This document shows, piece after piece, positions 4,871-11,332 of a DNA stretch of 11,332 bases. The stretch is from BPIH01 sp042408925 (GTDB taxonomy: Bacteria > Chloroflexota > Limnocylindria > Limnocylindrales > CSP1-4): positions 1 through 11,332 of the forward strand of contig JBHOQO010000024.1 in the NCBI GenBank assembly GCA_042408925.1, given 5' to 3'. The translations under genes were made by a program, and so were the position numbers. Under the pieces are notes generated by a model. The model made no database searches. It had not been told where the DNA came from and worked only from the letters and a program-made list of their open reading frames with translations. Numbering within the stretch: the first letter of the stretch is position 1; every line of letters begins with the position of its first letter.

Positions 4871-7800
4871 ATGGCCCGAATCGCACAGGACGTCGTCCAC
4901 GTCGCCGAGAAGGCTGCCCACGCCGGCACGCATCGCCCTGCCGGTCGCCGCCGCGCCGCCGGACCTGGCGGACCGCTCGGCGGGCCGTACGGCGCCTCGT
5001 TCACCGGGCTCGGGGTCCCGGGCCTGCGGCTCGAGCGGCGCTGGACCCGGCCCGGCGTCCACCCCTACGACGAGGTGACCTGGGAGCTGCGGACCGCCTC
5101 GATCACCAACGAATCGGGCAAGGTCGTCTTCGAGCAGCGCGACGTCGAGGTCCCCTCCTTCTGGAGCCAGCTGGCAACGAACGTTGTCGTCAGCAAGTAC
5201 TTCCGCGGCCACATCGGGACCCCGGAGCGGGAGCGGAGTGTCAAGCAGCTCATCGACCGGGTCGTGAACACGATCTGCGGCTGGGCCGAGCGGCAGCACT
5301 ACTTCGCCACCCCCGACGACCTCGAGACCTTCCGGGCCGAGCTCACCCATCTCCTCCTCCACCAGAAGATGAGCTTCAACTCGCCGGTCTGGTTCAACGT
5401 CGGGATCGAGCCCAAGCCCCAGTGCTCGGCCTGCTTCATCAACTCGGTCGAGGACAACATGGGCAGCATCATGGACCTCGCCAAGACCGAGGCGATGCTC
5501 TTCAAGTACGGCTCGGGGGCCGGCGTCAACCTCTCCCCGATCCGCTCGAGCAAGGAGCGGATGTCCGGCGGCGGGATCGCCTCGGGGCCGGTCAGCTTCA
5601 TGAAGGGCTACGACGCCTTCGCCGGGGTGATCAAGTGCCTGACGGCCGATACCTACATCACGACCAGTAGCGGGCTCCTGCGGATCGATGAGGCGATCGA
5701 GACGGACGGTCCGGTCGGTTTTACGGAGGACGATTCCCTCACGCTCAACACGCCGGCCGGCCCGAGGCGCATCTCCCACGTGTATCGGAGCCCCCTGGCA
5801 GACGTTCGCTCCGTAACCCTCAGAACGGGCCTCACGTTGACCGGAACCCATGAGCATCCGGTCCTCACCCTGGTCTCGCCGTTCGGGCTCAGATGGACCA
5901 GGCTGGCCGACCTCCGGCCAGGCGACCGGGTCGCTGTCGAGCGTCGTCGCGAGCTGTGGCCATCTCGGGCGCCTGCGCTCGATGAGTTCACGCCCCATCT
6001 CGTCGTCGAGCGACGGGAGTTGCGCTATCCCGGCGAGATGACCCCGGAGCTCGCCCGACTGCTCGGCTACCTGGTGGCCGAGGGATCCGTCGAGCGCACG
6101 CGGTTCCGGTTCAGCTCCGCAGATCCGGAGGTGATGGCCGACTACTGCCGCTGCGTCCAGGCCGTCTTCGGGGTCGATCCAAGCAACCAGGTTCGACACG
6201 AGATCAACCCGAGCACGGGCGTGCGAACCGAGTCCCTGTCGCTCAGCTGGCAGGGCGCCCTGCAATTCCTCGAGTACTGCGGGCTGCCGGCCGGGCCGTC
6301 GGCGGCCAAGAGTGTCCCCGTCGCGATCCGCCGCTCTCCGCGCTCGCTCGTCCTTGAGTTCCTCGGCGCCTACAGTGAGGGCGACGCCCATATCGGAGAG
6401 CGGCGCATCGAGATCGCTTCGGCCTCGCAGCGGCTACTCGAGGAAATCCAGCTGCTTGCGCTCAACATGGGGGTGGTGGGCCGCCGTTACTCCCTGAACG
6501 GCTACGAGCATCTGACGTTCCTCGGCGCCGATGCCGCGCGCCTCGCCCGGCTCCTTCGCCCGTACCTCGTCACGCCGCGCAAGCGCGAGGCCGCCGCAGC
6601 GCTCGCGGCTGACCCGGCCGGCCAGCGCAACCCGAACGTCGACGTGATCCCGGGTCTCGTCCCTGCCCTGCGTGCCTTCGCCTTCGCAGGCAATGGCTGG
6701 TTCCGCGGGGACTCCGGGGAGATCGTGCGCTCGGGCTTCGGGATCTTCAACCGAACCGGCGACAACATCTCGTATGCCCGGGCGCGAGCGATCCCGGATT
6801 TGACCGCCAAGATCGCACGGCTGTCCCCCACCCTCGCGAAGACCGTCGAGATCGTGCTGGAGGACGAGTACCTGTGGGATGAAGTCGTCTCGGTCAGCGA
6901 CGCCGGCCAGGCGCTGACGTACGACTTCACGGTCCCGGAGGTCCACGCGTTCGTGTCGAACGGCATCGTCTCGCACAACTCGGGCGGCAAGACCCGGCGG
7001 GCGGCGAAGATGGTCATCCTCAACGTCGACCACCCGGACATCCTCGACTTCATCGACTCGAAGGCGAACGAGGAGAAGAAGGCCTGGGCCCTCATCGAGG
7101 CCGGCTACGACCCGTCCTTCACCGGCGAGGCGTACGGGAGCGTCTTCTTCCAGAACGCGAACCACTCGGTACGGGTCACCGACGAGTTCATGCGGGCCGT
7201 CGTCGAGGACCGCGAGTGGACGGTCCGGGCGGTCACCACCGGCGAGCCGCTGGCCACGTACCGGGCCCGCGAGATCTGGCGCCGGATGGCCGAGGCGGCC
7301 TGGCTCTGCGGCGACCCCGGCGTCCAGTACGACACGACGATCAACGACTGGCACACCTGCGCGAACACGGACCGGATCTACGCGAGTAATCCGTGCGTCA
7401 CCGGGGACACCCTCGTCGCCACGGATCGAGGCTGGCGGACGATCGAGTCCCTCGTCGGCGAGACGGTCGACGTCATCGGGCTCGACGGCCGGGCCCATCG
7501 GGTGACGAGGGTCTTCCCCACTGGCCGCAAGCCCGTCTTCGAGCTCAAGACGCGCCACGGCTACCGGGTGAAGATCACCGCCGACCACAAGGTCCGGACC
7601 GAGCGCGGCGACGTCCCGGTCAAGGACCTCCGCCCCGACGACGTCATCCTCCTCGAGCGCCCCGGGTTCGGCCGGACGAACCTCCCGCCGAACCTCGCCG
7701 AGGCGATCGGCCTCGCCGTCGGCGACGGCTGCCTGAGCTGGTCGCAACCTCGGGGCCGGCTCCAGCCGATGATCGCGATCACGATGCACGCCCAGGAGGC

Positions 7801-10800
7801 CCCCGTCCTGGCTCGGATCGCCGAGGAGATCAACGCCCAGAAGCAACTCCTTCGCGCCGTCGGCGCGCCGGGGCGGGCGGACGGCGTCCACGTGACCGTC
7901 TCGGCCAGCGGCGCCCGGCTCGCCTTCGCTTCGCGCCCGGTCGTCGAGCGCTTCATGGAGTACGCCGTCCTCGACGAAGGCGCCGAGCTCAAGCGGTTCA
8001 AGCCGGCGGTCTACGACCTCGACCGGCCGTCCCTCGCCGCCCTCCTCCGCGGCCTCTTCACCGCCGACGGGACCGTCGGTCGGAACCTGCGGAAGGGCGC
8101 CCACATCGGGCTCGACTCGACGTCCCTCGAGCTCCTCGTCCAGGTCCAGCGGCTCCTCCTCGCCTTCGGCATCAAGGCCCGGATCTACGAGAACCGCCGC
8201 CGCGGGTCGCTCCAGGCGGTCCTCCCCGACGGTCGCGGCGGGGCGGCGACGTACCCGGTCAAGCAGATGCACTCCCTTCGGATCAGCGGCGCCTCCCGGC
8301 TGACCTTCGAGCGCGAGATCGGGTTTGCCCCCGAAAGCCCGAAGGCCGCGGCCCTGCGGTCGATCAACGCCGCGGCGGTCGCCCGCCGGGAGGCGCTGCG
8401 CGATCGGGTCGCGTCCGTTCGGCCGCTCGGCGTCGAGCCGGTCTTCGATCTCACCGAGCCGGAGACGCACCACTTCGTGGCGAACGGCCTCGTCGTCCAC
8501 AATTGCTCAGAGTTCATGTTCCTGAACGACACGGCATGCTTCGCCCCCGAGACGCGAATCAGCACGCCGGATGGCCTCCGAACCGTCGAGGAGCTCTACC
8601 AGGCCCAGGAGCGGGGCGAGCGGGTCCTCATCACGACCGACCTCGTCGGCGAGCATGATCATCGTCGCCTGACGGCCCATCGCCCGGCCATCGTGACGCG
8701 CGTCGGCGAGCGACCGGTGTTCCGGATGACCTTGAACGACGGCCGCTCGATCCGAACGACCGGCGACCATCGATTCCTCACCGCCGAAGGCATCTGGAAG
8801 CGGGTCGACGAGCTCGTCCCCGGCAAGGATCGGATTGAGATCCGCCGCTCGGGGAACCCCGTCCGCTTCGAGTCGCCCGCCGCGGAGGTCAGGCGCTGGC
8901 AGATGCTCGGCTGGATGACCGGCGACGGCGTGTTCTCGAAGGGAACCGCGGGCCTCGTCTTCGGCCCCCGGGAGGTCGCGACCGCCGAGCTGCTGACCGA
9001 GGAATTCAACCGCCTCCTCGAAGAAGCACACGAGCGGGCGGGGGTCGTCGACGACCTCGATGTCGCCCTCCGGCGCGGGGCGCTCCTCACGGCCGACGGC
9101 ATCATTCCGGCCGGTGGCAGCCGGCGCTCCACGAGCCTCTCCGTCGCGCGGAACGGCATCCGGCAGGTCGCGTCGAAGGCCCGGGCCCTCGTCCGGCTCC
9201 TCGAGGATCGCTACGGGATGCGCCAGGGGACCGCGACGACGAAGGACGTCCCGACCGAGGTCCATCGCGTCCCCGACGACCTGAAGGTCGCCTACCTCCA
9301 GGGCCTCTTCTCGGCCGACGGAACGATCCGCTCCTCGGCCTCGGCAAGCGAGCCCGAGGTCATGCTTGCGACGTCGTCGCCGGCCCTCGCCCGTTCGGTC
9401 CAGCTCCTGCTCTCGGATCTCGGCATCACGAGCCGGATCAGCTGGCACCACCCCGCCGGCCGGGCGAACCCCCAGGGCCAGCTCCACATCTCGAACCAGG
9501 CCGCTCGGGCCTTCCTCGCCCTCGTCGGCTTCCCGCTCTCGGGCGACAAGCAGGCCCGGGCGGCGGCGATCCTCGCCCGGCCCTTCGACGGCGCCCGGAA
9601 GAACCCGCGGCCCGCGACGGTCGTCGCCGTCGAACCGGATGGCATCGAGACCGTCTACGACATCACCGAGCCGGTGACCCACTCGGTCATCGCCGAGGGC
9701 CTCATCGCCCACAACTGCAATCTCGCGAGCCTCAACCTCATGAAGTTCGTCGGCGACGACGGCGAGTTCGACATCGAGGCCTTCCGGCACGCGGCCCGGC
9801 TGACGATCACCGCCCAGGAGATCATCGTCGACAACGCCTCCTACCCGACCCCGAAGATCGAGGAGCGTTCCCACCGCTTCCGGCCCCTCGGCCTCGGCTA
9901 CGCGAACCTCGGCGCCCTCCTCATGAGCCGGGGGCTCCCCTACGACTCCGACGAGGGCCGCAACTACGCCGCGGCCATCACGGCGATCATGCACGGCGAG
10001 GCGTACCGCCAGTCGGCGATCATCGCCCGCGACCACGGCGGGCCCTTCGTCGAGTTCGAGACCAACCGCGAGCCGTTCCTGCGGGTCATCCGCAAGCACC
10101 GCGAGGCGGCGTACCGGATCGACGGGACCGGCGTCCCGGCGCCGATGCTCGAGGCCGTCCACCGCCTCTGGGACGAGACCCTCGAGCTCGGGGAGCGGCA
10201 CGGCTACCGGAACAGCCAGGTCACCGTCCTCGCCCCGACCGGGACGATCGCCTTCATGATGGACTGCGACACGACCGGCATCGAGCCGGACATCGCCCTC
10301 GTGAAGTACAAGAAGCTCGTCGGCGAGGGCTACCTCAAGATCGTCAACAACACGGTCCCGGTCGCCCTCCGACGGCTCGGCTACACGCCGGCCGAGGTCG
10401 AGGAGATCGTCCGCTACATCGACGAGCGGGAGACGATCGAGGGCGCCCCGCATCTGCGGCCCGAGCACCTGCCGGTCTTCGACTGCGCCTTCAAGCCGGT
10501 CAACGGCCAGCGCTCGATCCACTACATGGGCCACGTCCGGATGATGGCCGCCGTCCAGCCGTTCCTCTCGGGGGCCATCAGCAAGACGGTGAACATGCCG
10601 GAATCGGCGACCGTCGAGGACATCGAGCAGGTCTATCTCGAGGGCTGGCGGCTCGGCCTCAAGGCGATCGCCATCTACCGTGACGGCTCGAAGAAGAGCC
10701 AGCCCCTCACCGCCGGCAAGAAGACGACCGACGAGGTCGCGCTCAAGGAGATCGAGGAGCTCCGACGGCAGCTGGCCGAGGCCCAGGCCGAAGCCTTGAA

Positions 10801-11332
10801 GCCGCATCGGCGCCGCCTCCCGGCCGAGCGTCAGGCGGTGACCCACAAGTTCGAGATCGCCGGCCACGAGGGCTACATCACGGTCGGCCTGTACCCCGAC
10901 GGGCAGCCGGGCGAGATCTTCCTGAAGATGGCCAAGGAGGGCTCCACGGTCAGCGGTCTCATGGACTCCTTCGCCACCGCCATCAGCCTCGCCCTCCAGT
11001 ACGGGGTCCCGCTCCGCGACCTCGTGAACAAGTTCGCCCACGTCCGCTTCGAGCCGTCGGGCTTCACCGGCAACCCCGAAATCCCGATCGCCAAGTCGAT
11101 CGTCGACTACATCTTCCGGTGGCTCGGCTCGCGCTTCCTGCCCCCGGACGACCGGGCCATGCTCGGCCTGGTCGACCGATCGGCGGTCGTGGCGGAGGCG
11201 CCGTCCTCCTCCGGCGTCGCCGCCGCGACCGCCCCGGCTCCCGAGGAGGGATTGAGCGCGATCGACGAGGCGACCCATCGACCGGCGGCGGGCGGCTCGG
11301 CCGAGCCGCCGACCACCGAGCCGCCGCGGGCG
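4871..11332 (+). CDS. nrdJ: Class II (B12-dependent) ribonucleotide reductase precursor with three inteins, 3' end outside window
   Basis: One frame runs from the ATG at 4871 to the window edge with no stop: 2154 codons of precursor. Removing the inteins (precursor residues 256-703, 842-1211 and 1223-1615) leaves 943 residues of adenosylcobalamin-dependent reductase, which makes deoxyribonucleotides from ribonucleotides in the cytoplasm. Spliced landmarks are LERRWTRPGVHPYDEV near residue 55; C188 in QCSACF (redox-pair Cys); GSGAGVNLSPIRSS and SGGKTRRAAKM. Next come N392-P-C394-S-E396 (radical Cys with its Asn and Glu) and C405 in CNLASLNL (second redox Cys). APTGTIAFMMDCDTTGIEP follows, with the PTGTI phosphate loop at 578-582. 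A coiled linker leads to a TSCPD domain (about 782-880). The end in the window is a Pro/Ala/Ser-rich linker. Related proteins continue to a Cys-pair tail, which would lie outside. No frameshift was found in any segment. Confidence 0.96.
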   Translation, partial: MARIAQDVVHVAEKAAHAGTHRPAGRRRAAGPGGPLGGPYGASFTGLGVPGLRLERRWTRPGVHPYDEVTWELRTASITNESGKVVFEQRDVEVPSFWSQLATNVVVSKYFRGHIGTPERERSVKQLIDRVVNTICGWAERQHYFATPDDLETFRAELTHLLLHQKMSFNSPVWFNVGIEPKPQCSACFINSVEDNMGSIMDLAKTEAMLFKYGSGAGVNLSPIRSSKERMSGGGIASGPVSFMKGYDAFAGVIKCLTADTYITTSSGLLRIDEAIETDGPVGFTEDDSLTLNTPAGPRRISHVYRSPLADVRSVTLRTGLTLTGTHEHPVLTLVSPFGLRWTRLADLRPGDRVAVERRRELWPSRAPALDEFTPHLVVERRELRYPGEMTPELARLLGYLVAEGSVERTRFRFSSADPEVMADYCRCVQAVFGVDPSNQVRHEINPSTGVRTESLSLSWQGALQFLEYCGLPAGPSAAKSVPVAIRRSPRSLVLEFLGAYSEGDAHIGERRIEIASASQRLLEEIQLLALNMGVVGRRYSLNGYEHLTFLGADAARLARLLRPYLVTPRKREAAAALAADPAGQRNPNVDVIPGLVPALRAFAFAGNGWFRGDSGEIVRSGFGIFNRTGDNISYARARAIPDLTAKIARLSPTLAKTVEIVLEDEYLWDEVVSVSDAGQALTYDFTVPEVHAFVSNGIVSHNSGGKTRRAAKMVILNVDHPDILDFIDSKANEEKKAWALIEAGYDPSFTGEAYGSVFFQNANHSVRVTDEFMRAVVEDREWTVRAVTTGEPLATYRAREIWRRMAEAAWLCGDPGVQYDTTINDWHTCANTDRIYASNPCVTGDTLVATDRGWRTIESLVGETVDVIGLDGRAHRVTRVFPTGRKPVFELKTRHGYRVKITADHKVRTERGDVPVKDLRPDDVILLERPGFGRTNLPPNLAEAIGLAVGDGCLSWSQPRGRLQPMIAITMHAQEAPVLARIAEEINAQKQLLRAVGAPGRADGVHVTVSASGARLAFASRPVVERFMEYAVLDEGAELKRFKPAVYDLDRPSLAALLRGLFTADGTVGRNLRKGAHIGLDSTSLELLVQVQRLLLAFGIKARIYENRRRGSLQAVLPDGRGGAATYPVKQMHSLRISGASRLTFEREIGFAPESPKAAALRSINAAAVARREALRDRVASVRPLGVEPVFDLTEPETHHFVANGLVVHNCSEFMFLNDTACFAPETRISTPDGLRTVEELYQAQERGERVLITTDLVGEHDHRRLTAHRPAIVTRVGERPVFRMTLNDGRSIRTTGDHRFLTAEGIWKRVDELVPGKDRIEIRRSGNPVRFESPAAEVRRWQMLGWMTGDGVFSKGTAGLVFGPREVATAELLTEEFNRLLEEAHERAGVVDDLDVALRRGALLTADGIIPAGGSRRSTSLSVARNGIRQVASKARALVRLLEDRYGMRQGTATTKDVPTEVHRVPDDLKVAYLQGLFSADGTIRSSASASEPEVMLATSSPALARSVQLLLSDLGITSRISWHHPAGRANPQGQLHISNQAARAFLALVGFPLSGDKQARAAAILARPFDGARKNPRPATVVAVEPDGIETVYDITEPVTHSVIAEGLIAHNCNLASLNLMKFVGDDGEFDIEAFRHAARLTITAQEIIVDNASYPTPKIEERSHRFRPLGLGYANLGALLMSRGLPYDSDEGRNYAAAITAIMHGEAYRQSAIIARDHGGPFVEFETNREPFLRVIRKHREAAYRIDGTGVPAPMLEAVHRLWDETLELGERHGYRNSQVTVLAPTGTIAFMMDCDTTGIEPDIALVKYKKLVGEGYLKIVNNTVPVALRRLGYTPAEVEEIVRYIDERETIEGAPHLRPEHLPVFDCAFKPVNGQRSIHYMGHVRMMAAVQPFLSGAISKTVNMPESATVEDIEQVYLEGWRLGLKAIAIYRDGSKKSQPLTAGKKTTDEVALKEIEELRRQLAEAQAEALKPHRRRLPAERQAVTHKFEIAGHEGYITVGLYPDGQPGEIFLKMAKEGSTVSGLMDSFATAISLALQYGVPLRDLVNKFAHVRFEPSGFTGNPEIPIAKSIVDYIFRWLGSRFLPPDDRAMLGLVDRSAVVAEAPSSSGVAAATAPAPEEGLSAIDEATHRPAAGGSAEPPTTEPPRA
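5636..6979 (+). mobile_element. Intein 1 of nrdJ (448 aa, Hint plus LAGLIDADG)
   Basis: Inserted between VIK and SGGKTRRAAKM of the reductase. It starts with Cys1 (CLTADTYITTSSGLLRIDE, block A). Block B is GTHEHPV, with T71-x-x-H74. Block F is LTYDFTVPEVHAFVSNG, and it ends GIVSHN with Ser as the +1 residue, so all splicing residues are present. The central region has two LAGLIDADG-type motifs, LLGYLVAEG (142-150, E149) and FLGAYSEGD (E248), with the acidic residue in the metal-binding position. The segment PNVDVIPGLVPALRAF between endonuclease and block F fits an accessory DNA-binding or linker region. Its codons differ from the host gene: 15 of its first 80 end in A or T, against none of the 78 extein codons just upstream, suggesting recent arrival. 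Splicing-competent by sequence; endonuclease activity is inferred. Confidence 0.95.
7394..8503 (+). mobile_element. Intein 2 of nrdJ (370 aa, Hint plus LAGLIDADG)
   Basis: Inserted after YASNP and directly before CSEFMFLNDTA, so its +1 residue is the predicted thiyl-radical cysteine of the reductase. Block A is CVTGDTLVATDRGWRTIESL. Block B is VKITADHKV, with T62-x-x-H65. The endonuclease motifs are EAIGLAVGDG (D111) and LLRGLFTADGTV (D225). Block F is VFDLTEPETHHFVANG and the end is GLVVHN. All residues needed for class 1 splicing are present. Codon use is close to the host (about 4 of the first 80 codons end in A or T), which suggests longer residence than intein 1. It is shorter than intein 1, and its second motif region resembles that of intein 3 (GLFTADGTV versus GLFSADGTI), so these two may share an ancestor. 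Confidence 0.95.
8504..8536 (+). other. 11-residue extein island between inteins 2 and 3
   Basis: These 33 bases encode CSEFMFLNDTA, the only reductase sequence between the two inteins. It starts with the radical cysteine (C394 spliced) and contains the active-site glutamate E396. The next extein residue, C405 after intein 3, is a redox-pair cysteine. The 11-residue spacing between the two cysteines matches class II reductases such as the Thermotoga enzyme. The island must be the C-extein of one splicing event and the N-extein of another. Confidence 0.95.
8537..9715 (+). mobile_element. Intein 3 of nrdJ (393 aa, Hint plus LAGLIDADG)
   Basis: Inserted after LNDTA and directly before CNLASLNL, so its +1 residue is the second redox-active cysteine of the reductase. 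Block A is CFAPETRISTPDGLRTVEEL. A spacer rich in His and Arg (about 28-48) separates it from block B, IRTTGDHRF, with T75-x-x-H78. The endonuclease motifs are MLGWMTGDGVF (D130) and YLQGLFSADGTI (D261). Block F is VYDITEPVTHSVIAEG and the end is GLIAHN. About 12 of its first 80 codons end in A or T, between intein 1 and intein 2 and unlike the flanking exteins. All splicing residues are intact. Homing activity is inferred from the paired acidic residues. Confidence 0.95.

Noticed and set aside
5636..9715. Introns or pseudogene insertions in nrdJ in place of inteins
   Set aside because: The insertions are in frame, fully open, and carry Hint blocks A, B, F and G plus endonuclease motifs, which fits inteins.
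4844..11278. Three very long minus-strand open frames opposite nrdJ (4844-6391, 6434-8500, 8507-11278)
   Set aside because: They are antisense shadows of the plus-strand reductase-intein frame in GC-rich DNA. Their translations are Arg/Asp/Gly/Leu-rich with no family motifs, whereas the plus strand shows continuous reductase and intein motifs.
1..11332. CRISPR arrays, tRNA or rRNA genes, insertion sequences
   Set aside because: No regularly spaced repeats, cloverleaf sequence, rRNA signature, transposase or terminal inverted repeats were seen.

Overview
The window is very GC-rich bacterial DNA whose codons almost always end in G or C. The gene content is a class II (cobalamin-dependent) ribonucleotide reductase with a C-terminal TSCPD domain, a CcsA/CcsB-type haem-handling protein and GT4 glycosyltransferases. 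Together with the GC bias, GTG starts and a Gram-positive-like promoter, this fits a high-GC Chloroflexota lineage (Limnocylindria-like) or possibly an actinobacterium. The taxonomic call is inference only.

Layout, left to right. (1) Bases 1-182 look like the last codons of a plus-strand gene whose stop shares a CTAG with the stop of the next, convergent gene. (2) Bases 179-2769, minus strand, are a two-gene operon of GT4 glycosyltransferases joined by a GTGA start/stop overlap. (3) Divergently, 2906-4362 on the plus strand carries a small membrane-anchored double zinc-ribbon protein followed by ccsB (cytochrome c biogenesis, system II). (4) Bases 4363-4870 are non-coding. They hold a tandem pair of NrdR-box-like palindromes centred 32 bp apart, a good sigma-70-type promoter just downstream, a leader of about 200 nt with a strong hairpin, and a clear Shine-Dalgarno. 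(5) From 4871 to the right edge of the window there is one uninterrupted plus-strand reading frame of 2154 codons with no stop in the window: nrdJ, interrupted in frame by three complete inteins.

The nrdJ precursor is the centre of interest. Each intein has Hint splicing blocks at both ends (Cys1, a TxxH block B, a C-terminal His-Asn) and two LAGLIDADG-type motifs with their acidic residues, so each looks able to splice and possibly to home. Intein 1 (5636-6979) splits VIK from SGGKTRRAAKM. Intein 2 (7394-8503) lies directly before the Cys of the NPCSE motif, the family's thiyl-radical cysteine. Intein 3 (8537-9715) lies directly before the Cys of CNLASLNL, the redox-pair cysteine. Inteins 2 and 3 are separated by only 11 extein residues. 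The +1 residue for splicing is therefore a catalytic cysteine of the reductase in both cases, and no active enzyme can form until both inteins have left. The exteins rejoin into a normal class II reductase (943 residues up to the window edge).

How the genes work together: the NrdR-type operator and promoter would set nrdJ transcription by nucleotide status, and three splicing events would then be needed to make active enzyme for dNTP synthesis. The glycosyltransferase pair and the zinc-ribbon/ccsB pair look like independent housekeeping units with no evident functional tie to nrdJ.
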